DNA of 64,000 nt from Pseudomonas syringae pv. cilantro (GTDB taxonomy: Bacteria; Pseudomonadota; Gammaproteobacteria; Pseudomonadales; Pseudomonadaceae), in contig NZ_LGLN01000064.1 in the NCBI RefSeq assembly GCF_001293775.1, positions 48,115-112,114 on the forward strand, in the 5' to 3' direction. Positions 18,892 to 28,050 of the stretch are shown in pieces. How positions within the stretch are numbered: position 1 is the first letter of the stretch; each line of letters opens with the position of its first letter. A program made the translations under genes and the position numbers. The notes under the pieces were generated by a model. It had not been told where the DNA came from. It worked only from the letters and a program-made list of their open reading frames with translations, and made no database searches.

Positions 18892-19002
18892 CGGGCGACC
18901 AAATTTGCGTCGTTTACGCAATGCGTTTGATAATGAATCAGAAGAAAGTATTCGTCAAAGTACCTCCAATGGACGTTTTACGATGCGAGGAGCAGCGTGT
19001 GA

Positions 19003-19742
19003 TTAGCCGCAATAATTCATTCGATTTGATGTGAGCGCTCCATAAGCCCCATCTAGCCAAAGATGGGCAGAGCTTTTAGGAGTGCAACTGAGGGGGGCAG
19101 TTCCACGGGAGCAGGGCTTCGTAATCTTCAAGCGAAGCCGCCATTGGTAGGCGCTCAAGTGCTTAGCGCAGCTACGCATAGGGCTCTTGGCCGTTCGCTT
19201 TAGCTGTCTCGACCAAACTGTAAAATTGAGCACTGGCCACTGCACCTCTGGGCGTATTTCTAAACAACCAGTTCTTCTTCGGAGCAGTGACTGAGGTTGT
19301 CTTTTCGATCCAGTTTTTCAGCTGAGCAAGTACGCGGAGGCTTTGCTCGCGACGACCAGTTTTACTGTAGTTGTTGTTGAAACACTTCAGATCACGCTCT
19401 AGCCGTGGTAATTGTTTTGTCCACGCTGTCTTGGGGCGGTATTGAGTTATGTTTTCGGTAAGTCTCGTAGACGCTTGAGTGATACATCAGCGTAGTAAGG
19501 CAACTGGGTAAATTCTGCAAAAGTCTGGATGTTTATTCATTGAGCACGTCGGCAGCCGTCACCGAGTCGAGCAATTTACCGAAGCTTGCTTCGTCGATCG
19601 CTGCCCATGCGGCCAGCCCGTGGATGGATTTTCTAAAGTCGACAGGCTTTGGGTTGAGGTAAAATTTTTCGACTTTGGCGTCGGGTCGCCTCATGAGGTG
19701 CTGGCTCCGGATAATAATCGGGAGCACAGCAACATGCTTCAA
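19003..19742 (-). mobile_element. IS66-family insertion sequence remnant
   Basis: Two decayed pieces on the minus strand in the correct IS66 order. At 19742-19610 the translation MRRPDAKVEKFYLNPKPVDF is the N-terminus of the IS66 TnpB protein, which then stops resembling it. At about 19290-19066 the translation NTPRGAVASAQFYSLVETAK, then ALERLPMAASLEDYEALLPW, is the C-terminus of the TnpC transposase, interrupted by stop codons. The middle of the element is missing. No intact inverted repeats were recognised. It marks past insertion and deletion at the left side of the O-antigen genes. Confidence 0.75.
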
Positions 19743-19764
19743 AGGCTGGTTTGGAATGTGGGGA

Positions 19765-21621
19765 TCATGAGGCGCTCACGGCACAGCGGACCTCGAGCTG
19801 CTTTAGTGTGATAGGGATAGAGTTCACGGCCGGGTCAAATCGTAAAAAGCTGTTGAACCCGTTTTTGCTGTGGATTTCGAACGAGAATTCACCACCTCCA
19901 GCGGAAAGCTGGCGACCTTCAGAATATGTCTGAGAAAAAGATACCACCCCGGCAGGTAGATAAAAAAGCTGGGCAAGGTCCTGACTTTTCACATCATAAG
20001 AACCGTTGACCTGCAACACGTTGCAATTCTTTAGCGCATCATGATTGCCAACATTAATTTCAATCATAGAGTCGACGGCTGTATTCAGGAATACACCCTT
20101 GGCACCATTATCAACGATCGTCGTATTGTGGTACGAGGCCTGTCCCTTGTTCTCAGTCAGCCTATACAGAGGCGGTGGGTCATTTGACCAAAGCGGAGTT
20201 GGGGGCTTCAAAATCAACTGTGCATAAGATGCGCCAAGGTCCAAGCTTTTGTAATAAACATTTAGCATATTGATTCCAGGATGTAAATCTGGGCACTCAA
20301 AAGGTACTCCGCGCGAAACGCCAGAGGTTAGGCATTTTAGGATTACTACCCTCACCTGCTGAGTTGTGCGATAATATTCTGAATGACTCATTACTTTTGA
20401 GTTAAATATGAGTATAAACAAGAATAATAGTACGAGTATTGGTATCTCTGGGCGGCCTGCCTCTTTAGGTTTTCTATAAATGATTCGCTCCATTAGAAAA
20501 GCAATAAGCCAAGGCCAAAGTAGACATACCCAAAAGAAATGGAATCTAGCGTACCCATAAATAAATATGTCAGTAGCTTTTACAACACTGTCAGGCCTCA
20601 AATTTGCCCGGCCGGCAGAAATAATAAATAAATACAATAACACCACACCAAAGATGCACAAATATGCAACTGATGAATTCCAAAGCTTAGAGTAGGCTTG
20701 GCTTCTCCTGGCTTCAACTATCGCGCATATTGCCATAACTGCAGATAATATAAAAACAGTGGCGCTTACCGATATTGATAAATCCGGTGTCTGCATTGGA
20801 AGTAAAAGTGAGCGCCCTATCTTTCCCAAAAGAAAATACCAGAAATCAGATTCCCAAGGGTAAGCCATTGGTGCGTCAGGTCGATGGGTGCCATGCTGCA
20901 CCCATATCAAAACCCATAACTGCGCTGTCACCGATAATACGGTTGGCAGCAACATAGCCATGGCGCCAACCCTAAACTTAAATGAGTTTTCTTTTTTTAG
21001 TGAAAGTATGAAAATACAAAGCCCGACAAGAATAGAAAGATTTGCGAAAGCGCCACTCGTATAGGTGAATCCAGAAATAATAGATATCACAAAAATAGAT
21101 AGCGCAGAAAGCCTATAGTCTTGATCAGACAGAACTAAATAAATAATCCATAAACTGCATAGGGCCGGAATTGCTTGGTGAAAGGCCATGTTCTGCCAGC
21201 CCCAATAGGAATCAGGCTGAAGCATGAAAACTGTTACTGCGAAGCTCATAGCTCTTACGATTTTACTGCTTGTGCAGATAGACAATAATCGCCATTGAAA
21301 GAATAGTATTCCCCCGAGTACCGCTACCATGGATATAGTTTGGTAGGCAACGCTATTGCCGTCTAAGAGCCGGAAAGCCAAAGCATCGAAAATTAATCCT
21401 ATTGGGTAAAGCGTGTCGTTGGCAGGAGACATAATGTAGTCCCAGTCCATGCGACCCGCACCATCTGAAGCATATTGCCTCATATCGTCCAGAAAAGGAA
21501 TATCAATTCCGAATCGAAGCCAGGAAATCAGATTCATTAAAAAGCTTATAACGGGCAGAAGGACCAGAAAAAACGCTAGCCCTCGATTAATGGCGGCCGC
21601 CGCACTGCTTTGCTGGATCAT
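19765..21621 (-). CDS. GT-C type membrane glycosyltransferase (paralogue 1)
   Basis: 618 residues from the ATG at 21621, preceded by AGGAAG; an earlier in-frame ATG at 21654 has no ribosome site. About eleven membrane helices, with the acidic motif DIPFLDDMRQYASDG in the first outer loop, as in GT-C enzymes that use polyprenyl-phosphate sugars. A C-terminal periplasmic beta-rich domain ends with FLRFDPAVNSIPITLKQLEV. It is co-linear with the protein of 28051-29913 along its whole length. A/T-rich codon use compared with neighbours suggests horizontal acquisition. Acceptor and sugar unknown; an O-chain modification is likely. Confidence 0.75.
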   Translation of the reverse strand: MIQQSSAAAAINRGLAFFLVLLPVISFLMNLISWLRFGIDIPFLDDMRQYASDGAGRMDWDYIMSPANDTLYPIGLIFDALAFRLLDGNSVAYQTISMVAVLGGILFFQWRLLSICTSSKIVRAMSFAVTVFMLQPDSYWGWQNMAFHQAIPALCSLWIIYLVLSDQDYRLSALSIFVISIISGFTYTSGAFANLSILVGLCIFILSLKKENSFKFRVGAMAMLLPTVLSVTAQLWVLIWVQHGTHRPDAPMAYPWESDFWYFLLGKIGRSLLLPMQTPDLSISVSATVFILSAVMAICAIVEARRSQAYSKLWNSSVAYLCIFGVVLLYLFIISAGRANLRPDSVVKATDIFIYGYARFHFFWVCLLWPWLIAFLMERIIYRKPKEAGRPEIPILVLLFLFILIFNSKVMSHSEYYRTTQQVRVVILKCLTSGVSRGVPFECPDLHPGINMLNVYYKSLDLGASYAQLILKPPTPLWSNDPPPLYRLTENKGQASYHNTTIVDNGAKGVFLNTAVDSMIEINVGNHDALKNCNVLQVNGSYDVKSQDLAQLFYLPAGVVSFSQTYSEGRQLSAGGGEFSFEIHSKNGFNSFLRFDPAVNSIPITLKQLEVRCAVSAS

Positions 21622-21875
21622 TTTCTTCCTTTTTGTTGAGTTTTCGGCCGGCAAACTTAACCCATTGCCGCCAGTTTTTCCATCTTATCCACGTCAGATG
21701 TTCAGTAAACGACTGAGATACGCCACTGAATACGCGATCTGTTGCAACTGCCGAACCAAATTGATAAGTCTCTTCAGTTCGCGTGCAAAGAAGGCGGTAG
21801 CTTAATGAAATGGTCACCCCCAACATCCTGCGAGGGCTACCCTTTCGCAACGTGTTTTGTTTTCGGACGCCATCA

Positions 21876-22070
21876 TCATGACCTTGCCCGTGAACCGCTC
21901 TTTGAATGCCCCCCCCCCCCCAGTGTACCTGCGCCGAAGGCTATAAGCGCCGCAAAGCAGATGCCTGTTAGAAACCACCTTCTTTCGATAATGAAGCCTG
22001 CAGTACCAAAACCAACCGTCCAAGGCCAAGGTATGGGGTAGAACTGAAATTCAGGTGAGTACCATGTCAT
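21876..22070 (-). CDS. Possible small membrane ORF containing a 13-base homopolymer tract
   Basis: 64 residues, beginning MTWYSPEFQFYPIPWPWTVG, with two hydrophobic stretches and then a Gly run coded by the 13-G tract (plus strand C, 21909-21921). A stop codon precedes the ATG in frame and the ribosome site is weak. The three possible frames after the tract give three different tails. I do not recognise the protein; it may be the remnant of a longer gene. The surrounding 21622-22394 stretch otherwise shows no supported gene. Confidence 0.3.
   Translation of the reverse strand: MTWYSPEFQFYPIPWPWTVGFGTAGFIIERRWFLTGICFAALIAFGAGTLGGGGHSKSGSRARS
21909..21921. repeat. Poly-C tract (13 bases)
   Basis: Thirteen consecutive C on the plus strand, within a short membrane ORF on the other strand. 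Tracts of this length slip easily during replication and are also prone to sequencing error. Confidence 0.9.
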
Positions 22071-22394
22071 GGCTCTGAGTGGTCAGGTAGATGAGTCCGT
22101 CGGACTGCCGTCCTAGGTCTTTTTTTGCACCTGCATAAACGTGGCCTGTCTATGCTTGGTCTTGGGCAATATTTGGGGTTGGCGATGGTGAATCTGCCTG
22201 TAATACGAGGTGGATGCCTGGAAATCCACAGTGCTCATCTCTCCGAGGTCAGCGTATGTCGGCTTCAATGAGTATGCCTGTGAATATTTAATATAGTGTT
22301 GAAGTGATGTCAGAAGCCAAACCGTCACAGACAAGTCGTGTAATATACGAAATGTTGAAAGGAGTGCGAGTGACCGTCTTGCCCTAGGCGCAAC

Positions 22395-24527
22395 GTGGTG
22401 TATTCGGAAGAATTTAAAAAATTACGAGGTCAACGAGTCATGCTTAAGCGTCTCCGCCAAGAGAACTCGCTTCAGAGAAAGCAGTCTTCTGCTGTCATAG
22501 AAAGGCTGCAGCGAGAGCTGGCCCTGAAGCAACAAGAGCTGGTCAGAAAGGAGGCTGTGTTCGGGGCTGCTTTGATTGAGCGAGATACACACATCCATAA
22601 TCTGAATCTTACCATTATGGAGCTGCAAGGCTCGACGAGCTGGAAGATAACATCCCCGCTTAGAAAAATAGTGGCTGCCATTCGACGCGCGAGCAGCGGT
22701 GAGCAAGCAGCGGTGCAATTGCCCGCTCGTGGCGCGTTGTCGCATACCGCTGAGCCAGAAACGACAGACGTCGTTCACTCAGAACACGTACCGGAGCACG
22801 TCGATACCTACACACAATGGGTTGAAGAATTCGACACTATTGACGACATTGATCGTCTTTGCATGTACGAGGAAATGGGGGGCTGGAAAATCAAGCCGCT
22901 GCTTTCCATCATCATGCCGGTTTATAATCCGCCTATCGATATGCTGAGAGAAGCCATCGAAAGCATAAAAACCCAAGTCTATTTCAACTGGGAATTGTGT
23001 ATCGCTGACGACGCATCGACTGATCACCGTGTACGGTTGTTTCTTGAGCAGAGCGCCAAGTCAGATCATCGGATAAAAGTCACCTACCGTGAGCAGAACG
23101 GGCATATCTCAAAGGCAAGCAACTCGGCGCTTGATATCGCATCCGGTGAATTTATTGTTCTTATGGACAATGATGACACGCTTCCTGAGCACGCACTGTT
23201 TTGGGTCGCCAAGACACTCAATAATCATCCAGATGCAGCGGTTATCTATTCGGATGAGGACAAGATAAACGAACAAGGCGTCAGGTCGGCACCGTACTTC
23301 AAAACTGACTGGAATCCGTACCTGTTTCGATCGCATAACATGATCAGCCACTTGGGCGTTTATCGTAAAGAACTTGTCGACCGGGTCGGCCGGTTCCGCG
23401 TCGGCATGGAAGGCTCCCAGGATTATGATCTGGCTCTTCGCTGTGTTGAGCAAATTGACGCTACTCAGATTATCCACATCCCTCGTGTACTTTATCATTG
23501 GCGCATGCATGCCGGCAGTACTGCAATGTCCACCGATGAAAAGCCTTATGCACAGAATGCCGGGCAAAAGGCACTTGAAGAGCATTTGAAGCGTTCTGGC
23601 ATAGCCGGGCGTGCAGAGTTGCTTGACTTCGGTATGTACCGCGTACATTACGATCTGCCCACAGAAAAGCCTCTGGTGAGTTTGATTATCCCTACGCGTA
23701 ATGCTTATGCGTTGGTGAAACAATGCATTGAAAGCATTCGCCACAAGACGCTGTATCCTAATTACGAGATCATTCTGGTTGATAACGGCTCTGATGATCT
23801 TCAATCACTTCAGTATTTTGAGATGCTTTCGCGGCTCTCGGGCGTGACGGTCATTCGTGATGATGGTGATTTCAACTACTCGGCACTTAATAACAACGCC
23901 GTAGAGCATGCCAAGGGCGAGCTCATCGGGTTGATCAATAACGATATTGAAGTTATCAGCCCAGAGTGGCTGGATGAAATGGTATCGCTGGCACTACAGC
24001 CGAACGCCGGTGCAATTGGTGCAAGGTTGTGGTATCCCGATGAGCGGCTACAACATGGCGGCGTCATAATGGGCCCACTGACCCTTGCCGGGCATGCTCA
24101 TAAAATGCTTCCTAGAGGGCATCATGGTTACTTTGGAAGAGCGTCGTTGATACAGGGAATGTCCGCGGTTACCGCTGCGTGCCTCGTTGTCAAAAAGTCG
24201 GTTTTCCAGGAAGTCGGAGGGCTCAATGCCAAAGACTTGAAAATTGCATTCAATGACGTGGATCTGTGCCTGAAAATAATGCAGGCCGGGTATCAGAATA
24301 TCTGGACTCCTAACGCAGATCTTTATCATCATGAATCTGCTACACGTGGCTATGAAGATACGCCGGAAAAAATAAAGCGTTTCATTAGCGAGGTGGAGTA
24401 TATGCAGAATAAGTGGAGGGCGATTATCAAGCATGATCCTTACTACAACCCTAACCTCACTTTTTCAGCAGAAGACTTCTCGATGGCTTTTCCTCCGCGA
24501 GTAACTGATCTGGCAGGTGGTATGTAG
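22395..24527 (+). CDS. Double GT2 glycosyltransferase (rhamnosyltransferase type)
   Basis: Up to 710 residues. Short N-terminal helical part (QENSLQRKQSSAVIERLQRE), then RDTHIHNLNL and SWKITSPLRK, then GT2 domain one from about residue 170 (LSIIMPVYNPP, ADDASTD, LMDNDD) and GT2 domain two from about 430 (VSLIIPTRNAY, NNDIEVI, DVDLCLKI). Very similar to the last 680 residues of the giant protein at 29970-34745. GTG at 22395 is the longest start; the ATG at 22440 is also possible. A bifunctional transferase likely building part of the rhamnan on the cytoplasmic side. It is the only long plus-strand gene in the centre of the locus, so has its own promoter. Confidence 0.85.
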   Translation: MVYSEEFKKLRGQRVMLKRLRQENSLQRKQSSAVIERLQRELALKQQELVRKEAVFGAALIERDTHIHNLNLTIMELQGSTSWKITSPLRKIVAAIRRASSGEQAAVQLPARGALSHTAEPETTDVVHSEHVPEHVDTYTQWVEEFDTIDDIDRLCMYEEMGGWKIKPLLSIIMPVYNPPIDMLREAIESIKTQVYFNWELCIADDASTDHRVRLFLEQSAKSDHRIKVTYREQNGHISKASNSALDIASGEFIVLMDNDDTLPEHALFWVAKTLNNHPDAAVIYSDEDKINEQGVRSAPYFKTDWNPYLFRSHNMISHLGVYRKELVDRVGRFRVGMEGSQDYDLALRCVEQIDATQIIHIPRVLYHWRMHAGSTAMSTDEKPYAQNAGQKALEEHLKRSGIAGRAELLDFGMYRVHYDLPTEKPLVSLIIPTRNAYALVKQCIESIRHKTLYPNYEIILVDNGSDDLQSLQYFEMLSRLSGVTVIRDDGDFNYSALNNNAVEHAKGELIGLINNDIEVISPEWLDEMVSLALQPNAGAIGARLWYPDERLQHGGVIMGPLTLAGHAHKMLPRGHHGYFGRASLIQGMSAVTAACLVVKKSVFQEVGGLNAKDLKIAFNDVDLCLKIMQAGYQNIWTPNADLYHHESATRGYEDTPEKIKRFISEVEYMQNKWRAIIKHDPYYNPNLTFSAEDFSMAFPPRVTDLAGGM

Positions 24528-24553
24528 GCTGTAAGGTACGCACTGCTAACGTA

Positions 24554-24580
24554 CACCTGCCGGTATCTGATCGGCAGGTG
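24554..24580. terminator. Hairpin between convergent GT2 and GtrA genes
   Basis: Nine-base perfect stem (24554-24562 with 24572-24580) and nine-base loop, 26 bases after the plus-strand stop codon and 42 bases past the end of the minus-strand gene. No T run; weak terminator candidate. Confidence 0.45.
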
Positions 24581-24622
24581 TGCTGTAGTGATGTCAACTA
24601 TTTTAGTTGATGGGTTTTAGCT

Positions 24623-25033
24623 TTATGGGCGCTGGGGTGCTTTGTCTTTCGTGGCGAAGGCAAGCTTTGAGAGAATAAACGTAACAGGAAGTGTTAGGGC
24701 GATAGCTGCTAATGGCGCGAGTCTTTCGTCGAGCTGCAGCTTTTCAACCCAACACCAGAGTATGACAAGGCTGAGACAGTATTGAATTGCGTAGATTAAT
24801 GGAAGCAGCACAACCGAGCGTAAGCCTTGGTGGCTCTTGAATACAAAGAACCGATTCAGAACATAGGCCAATAAGATTCCGGTCGCATAAGATATCGTGT
24901 AGCTTACTTTATAAGACAGGAACATCAATAGAACCAAGTAGATGCCATAGGTCAAGGCGGTATTGAAACCGCCTGACATCAGGAATCTGGCAAAGTCTTG
25001 CTTCAAGAATTTTGAGACAGCCTGATTCATCAT
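24623..25033 (-). CDS. gtrA: GtrA-family membrane protein (polyprenyl-phosphate-sugar flippase)
   Basis: 136 residues with four membrane helices and the family signature FARFLMSGGFNTALTYGIYL near the N-terminus. GtrA proteins are believed to flip undecaprenyl-phosphate-linked sugars to the periplasmic face for a GT-C transferase. It is the last gene of a minus-strand run after the 3-acetamido-sugar genes, seven bases from the isomerase/acetyltransferase fusion. With the GtrB-like (25978) and GT-C (28051) genes it completes a three-component Gtr set. Confidence 0.9.
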   Translation of the reverse strand: MMNQAVSKFLKQDFARFLMSGGFNTALTYGIYLVLLMFLSYKVSYTISYATGILLAYVLNRFFVFKSHQGLRSVVLLPLIYAIQYCLSLVILWCWVEKLQLDERLAPLAAIALTLPVTFILSKLAFATKDKAPQRP

Positions 25034-25040
25034 TGAGCCG

Positions 25041-25991
25041 TTATTCAGCGTTCGCGATCAGGGATTTAAACTCTTCGTAGTTACGAATGTAGTCCCCGGC
25101 ATCATAGTAGTGCGAAGCGAATACCAGCAGCACGGCATCCTGAGAGTACCGATACTGAATGCCCCAAGTCATTGGAGGCAAATGTATGCCTTGATTCGGT
25201 TTGTCGAGAATAAACTCTTCACGATTAACGCCGTCGTCCGCTACAACGTGAACCGAGCCTTTTACTGCAACAAGGAACTGGTGACAGATGCGGTGCGCGT
25301 GTTCGCCTCGGGTCTCGGCAGTTGGAACGTCGTAGACGAGAAAGTACCGTTCGGACTTGAAAGGCACGGAGCGTTCAAATTCGCCCGCCGACAAACTGCC
25401 GCGAATGTCGGCGACTTCATTCATGGTGTGCAGCGTAACGTTCTTGACGGAGGTAGCGGTTACGCCAGGCGCTTTCTGTTCTGCTCGCGTTTCACTGTTG
25501 GCGTTGACAGGTTTGGCGTCCACATAACCAATGATCTTGGCTGGGTTGCCGACAACTATCGCGTTAGGCGGCACTGAGCGTGTCACCACAGCCCCTGCGC
25601 CAACCATTGCGTTGATACCGATGGTGATGCCCGGCAGGATGGTGCAGTTCGCGCCCAGAGATGAACCTTTTCTGATGACGGTTCGGGCAAAGGTCTGCGG
25701 ATAGACTTTGCTACGCGGGAACAGGTCATTGGTAAAGGTGGCATTAGGGCCGATGAATACATCGTCCTCAATGGTAATGCCGTCCCAGACCTGTACGCCG
25801 CACTTCAACGTTACCCGATCACCAATGACCACGTCATTTTCGATGAATACGTTGTCACAGACGTTGCATTCGCTACCCAGACGGGCGCCAGGCAAGATAT
25901 GAGCGAACGCCCATACTCGCGAATCCTTACCGATATTCTCGGACTCGCACAGCGCATGGCTGTGAACAAAGAAATCCTTACCGCTGCTCAT
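25041..25991 (-). CDS. Fused acetyltransferase (FdtC-like) and dTDP-4-keto-6-deoxyhexose 3,4-ketoisomerase (FdtA/WxcM-like)
   Basis: 316 residues from the ATG at 25991 (GGAG upstream), overlapping the GtrB gene by 14 bases. Residues 1-165 form a left-handed beta helix of hexapeptide repeats ([34 protein letters not shown]), an acetyl-CoA-dependent N-acyltransferase. Residues about 185-316 are a WxcM/FdtA cupin with [18 protein letters not shown] carrying the active-site His residues. The two enzymes act first (isomerase) and last (acetyltransferase) in making dTDP-3-acetamido-3,6-dideoxyhexose; the aminotransferase between them is the gene at 26925. Product could be Fuc3NAc or Qui3NAc; Fuc3NAc is known in P. 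syringae O-chains. Confidence 0.85.
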   Translation of the reverse strand: MSSGKDFFVHSHALCESENIGKDSRVWAFAHILPGARLGSECNVCDNVFIENDVVIGDRVTLKCGVQVWDGITIEDDVFIGPNATFTNDLFPRSKVYPQTFARTVIRKGSSLGANCTILPGITIGINAMVGAGAVVTRSVPPNAIVVGNPAKIIGYVDAKPVNANSETRAEQKAPGVTATSVKNVTLHTMNEVADIRGSLSAGEFERSVPFKSERYFLVYDVPTAETRGEHAHRICHQFLVAVKGSVHVVADDGVNREEFILDKPNQGIHLPPMTWGIQYRYSQDAVLLVFASHYYDAGDYIRNYEEFKSLIANAE

Positions 25992-26928
25992 GTGTTTCTC
26001 CAAATCCCTCGATCCGCATAGGGATGGCCAAGGGTCTATTCTTTGTGTTTTCGTAAGTGCGCCACGCATAGGAACCAACGATGCCTAATCCCAGCAAGTT
26101 CAAACAGCCAAGAAACGTGATGGCCAGCATAATCATCGCGTAGCCAGGCACTTCGATTCTACCTTCGAGCTTGGCAATTATTGTAAATACACCAAACAGT
26201 GCAGCGAATGTCGAGCCGAACGCGCCGACTCTGGTCAATATCCGAATGGGCATGTCCGTGAAAGAGAACACACTGTCCATCAGGTAATTGACTTTTTTAC
26301 GCAGCGTCCACGCGGATGTGCCGTGAACTCGCTCCTGTCGGGTATAGGTGACTACTTCGCGGCGGTAGCCCATCCAGAATATCTGTGCGATGAGAGAGCT
26401 GTGACGCTCTTCAAGGGTCAGCAAAGTATCCCGAAAAGCTTTGTTGCAGGCGAACATGTCGACGCCGCCTGGCGGTATTTCAGGAATGACATAGCGACGA
26501 TAAAAGCCCCAGAAAATTTTTGAAGCAGTCCGCGTCGCCCATGGATCCTGGCGGCCTTCACGCACACCGACCACAACATCGATATCGCCGCGCATCAGGA
26601 CCGTGTTCATTTCCAGAACCAGTTCTGGTGGTTCCTGAAGATCCGCTGCCATTACCGCGAAACGCTCGCCGGTTCCATGCTGGAGACCCGTGCGGATAGC
26701 CATGAAGGACCCGAAGTTTCTGGACAGCAGGATCAGCTTGGACTTGAACGATTGCGACGGCAGTTGTTCCCTGAGTATTTCGTAACAGCGATCCGGACTG
26801 CCGTCCACAACGAATACGACTTCAAGCTCGTGTCCGAGTTGCTTATCCAGCGCCGTTACGGCAACGAGCAGATCCGGAAGGTTGCTCTCATTGCGATAAA
26901 CGGGAATGACCAACGTCAGCAAAATCAT
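25978..26928 (-). CDS. GtrB/ArnC-like polyprenyl-phosphate glycosyltransferase
   Basis: 316 residues: GT2 domain ([33 protein letters not shown]) followed by two C-terminal membrane helices, the architecture of dolichol/undecaprenyl-phosphate sugar synthases such as GtrB and ArnC. It probably moves the 3-acetamido sugar from dTDP to undecaprenyl phosphate in the inner leaflet. Overlaps the aminotransferase stop by four bases (ATGA) and the fusion gene by 14, so is translationally coupled with the sugar-synthesis enzymes. Sugar specificity is inferred from that embedding. Confidence 0.85.
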   Translation of the reverse strand: MILLTLVIPVYRNESNLPDLLVAVTALDKQLGHELEVVFVVDGSPDRCYEILREQLPSQSFKSKLILLSRNFGSFMAIRTGLQHGTGERFAVMAADLQEPPELVLEMNTVLMRGDIDVVVGVREGRQDPWATRTASKIFWGFYRRYVIPEIPPGGVDMFACNKAFRDTLLTLEERHSSLIAQIFWMGYRREVVTYTRQERVHGTSAWTLRKKVNYLMDSVFSFTDMPIRILTRVGAFGSTFAALFGVFTIIAKLEGRIEVPGYAMIMLAITFLGCLNLLGLGIVGSYAWRTYENTKNRPLAIPMRIEGFGETHEQR

Positions 26929-28034
26929 ATCTCCTTGGAAAAATGCGTGGTCACGGCCTCGATGACGCGATCAACTTCTTCGTCGCTCAAACCAGGGAAG
27001 CAGGGCAGAGAGATGACGGTATCGCATGTACGCTCGGTAACGTCCAGAGCTACAGACGGCGCGGCTGCATAGGCTGGCTGCTTGTGGTCGGCAATCGGGT
27101 AGTGAATATCCGTACTGACCGACTTTTCTTTGAGCGCAGCAGCCAGAGCTGCCCGATCTTTAACGCGAATCACATACAGGTGTGCAACGTAGTCGTCCGA
27201 CACCGAGGAAGGCAGTTGGATATCCAGCCCGGCAAACGCTTCATTGTAGCGTTTGGCGATCGAGCGACGCTGCTCGTTCCAAGTGTCCAGATGCGGCAAC
27301 TTGATGCGCAGGATTGCGGCTTGCATCTCGTCGAGCCGGCTGTTGCGGCCGCCTGGTATGGCAACGCGATATTTCTGGTCCCAGCCGTACTGGCGAAGCT
27401 GCCGGATACGTGCCGCCAGAGCGTCATCACCGGTAACTACTGCGCCGCCGTCACCGAGAGCGCCCAGGTTTTTAGTCGGGTAGAAGCTGAAGCAGGCGAT
27501 GGTGCCAAAGCTGCCTGCTTGCTTGCCATTGCGTCGAGCGCCATGGGATTGCGCGCAATCTTCAAGAACCGGAATGCCTGCGGCGGAAGCGATCTGAACG
27601 ATTTCTTCGATGTTCGCCAGTTGACCGTACAAGTGCGTAACGATGATGGCCGCTGGCTTTTCCTTGGCAATTACTGCTTCCAGAGAGTTTTTGCACAGAG
27701 TCAACGTTGCTGGATCGACATCCGCGTACACAGGAGTCGCGCCAACTGCGTGAATAGCGGTGCTGCCGTAGAAGCCGGCGTTGGCCACGGCGACAACACG
27801 ATCACCCCCCACAACGCCCAGCCCCTTGAGGGCAAGTTCCAGTGCGTCGGAACCGTTCGCCACGCTGATGCAATGTTGTACGCCTACATACGCAGCGAAC
27901 TCTTCCTCAAACAGCTTTACTTCGTTACCCAAAACGTACCAGTGACTGTCCAGCACGGCCTTCAGCGGGGTGGCGAAGTCAAGTCCAGCGTTAGCTGCTG
28001 TTGCTGAGAAAAGAGGAATAATGGACGAGAGCAT
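26925..28034 (-). CDS. fdtB: dTDP-3-keto-6-deoxyhexose aminotransferase (DegT/DnrJ/EryC1 family)
   Basis: 369 residues of the PLP-dependent sugar aminotransferase family. The cofactor Lys lies in FYPTKNLGALGDGGAVV; the phosphate-binding ANGSDALELAL and EDCAQSHGA segments are also present. It would convert dTDP-3-keto-6-deoxyhexose to the 3-amino sugar, between the two activities of the fused protein downstream. FdtB and QdtB are close relatives, so the 4-epimer is not decided by this gene. Sixteen bases after the GT-C gene. Confidence 0.85.
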   Translation of the reverse strand: MLSSIIPLFSATAANAGLDFATPLKAVLDSHWYVLGNEVKLFEEEFAAYVGVQHCISVANGSDALELALKGLGVVGGDRVVAVANAGFYGSTAIHAVGATPVYADVDPATLTLCKNSLEAVIAKEKPAAIIVTHLYGQLANIEEIVQIASAAGIPVLEDCAQSHGARRNGKQAGSFGTIACFSFYPTKNLGALGDGGAVVTGDDALAARIRQLRQYGWDQKYRVAIPGGRNSRLDEMQAAILRIKLPHLDTWNEQRRSIAKRYNEAFAGLDIQLPSSVSDDYVAHLYVIRVKDRAALAAALKEKSVSTDIHYPIADHKQPAYAAAPSVALDVTERTCDTVISLPCFPGLSDEEVDRVIEAVTTHFSKEI

Positions 28035-28050
28035 AATAGCGACCTATAAA

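Noticed and set aside
22113..22334. 73-codon minus-strand frame between the GT-C and GT2 genes
   Set aside because: No ribosome site or resemblance to known proteins; short enough to be chance in A/T-richer DNA.
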